Shown here one piece after another: positions 5,151 to 5,188 of a DNA stretch of 5,188 bases. Under the pieces are notes generated by a model. That model had not been told where the DNA came from, searched no databases, and was given only the letters and a program-made list of their open reading frames with translations. Each line of letters starts with the position of its first letter. The stretch's first letter is position 1. The DNA is from Carnobacterium_B sp045617425 (GTDB lineage Bacteria > Bacillota > Bacilli > Lactobacillales > Carnobacteriaceae), in NCBI RefSeq assembly GCF_045617425.1, contig NZ_JAZLIO010000005.1, positions 1 through 5,188 on the forward strand, in the 5' to 3' direction. A program made the position numbers and the translations under genes.

Positions 5151-5188
5151 TATTCATCCCCCTCTTCTTCACTCGTACCATTTGTTAA
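5150..5188 (-). CDS. mreC: C-terminal end of probable MreC (partial)
   Basis: Only the last 12 codons and the TAA stop are in the window, reading LTNGTSEEEGDE on the minus strand. No domain can be recognised in so short a piece. The assignment rests on position, since mreC normally lies directly upstream of mreD, and on the TAATG stop/start overlap with mreD. An acidic, low-complexity tail is compatible with the variable C terminus of MreC, the extracytoplasmic scaffold protein of the rod system. Confidence 0.7.
   Translation of the reverse strand, partial: LTNGTSEEEGDE

Overview
The window most resembles a low-GC Gram-positive, spore-forming Bacillota genome of the Lysinibacillus/Solibacillus (Planococcaceae) type. 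The basis is AT-rich coding sequence, strong AGGAGG-type ribosome binding sites, a Bacillus-like MinD, and the gene order mreC-mreD-minC-minD. The genus is an inference from protein similarity recalled from memory; no search was run. All five complete genes, and the tail of a sixth, lie on the minus strand.

Right part (5188 to about 3074): the distal end of the cell-shape and division-site operon. It holds the last 12 codons of probable mreC (overlapping mreD by one base), mreD, minC and minD. MreC/MreD act with the MreB elongation machinery at the membrane. MinC/MinD block FtsZ ring assembly away from mid-cell. A clear rho-independent terminator lies 14 bases after minD. In Bacillus subtilis spoIVFA/spoIVFB follow minD; here they do not follow directly.

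Middle part (about 3073 to 2441): about 630 bases without a credible gene, made of repeat-like pieces. These are a short segment like an insertion-sequence end, a 19-base perfect inverted repeat, a GC-rich (about 59%) structured island that looks like the dispersed intergenic repeat of Bacillaceae, a non-coding stretch with a peptide-like shadow, a long hairpin (2589-2633), and an AT-rich piece that might be the end of another insertion sequence.

Left part (2440 to 1): a complete IS21-family insertion sequence of 2440 bp with istA (DDE transposase) and istB (AAA+ ATPase), overlapping by ATGA. Its ends carry symmetric paired 20-base repeats at 23-base spacing. The element starts exactly at base 1 of the window, so the left flank and any target duplication cannot be seen. 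A hairpin that would cover the istA ribosome binding site is the most interesting regulatory feature. I found no convincing new multi-gene system: the genes belong to known families, and the unexplained material is the repeat-rich stretch downstream of minD.
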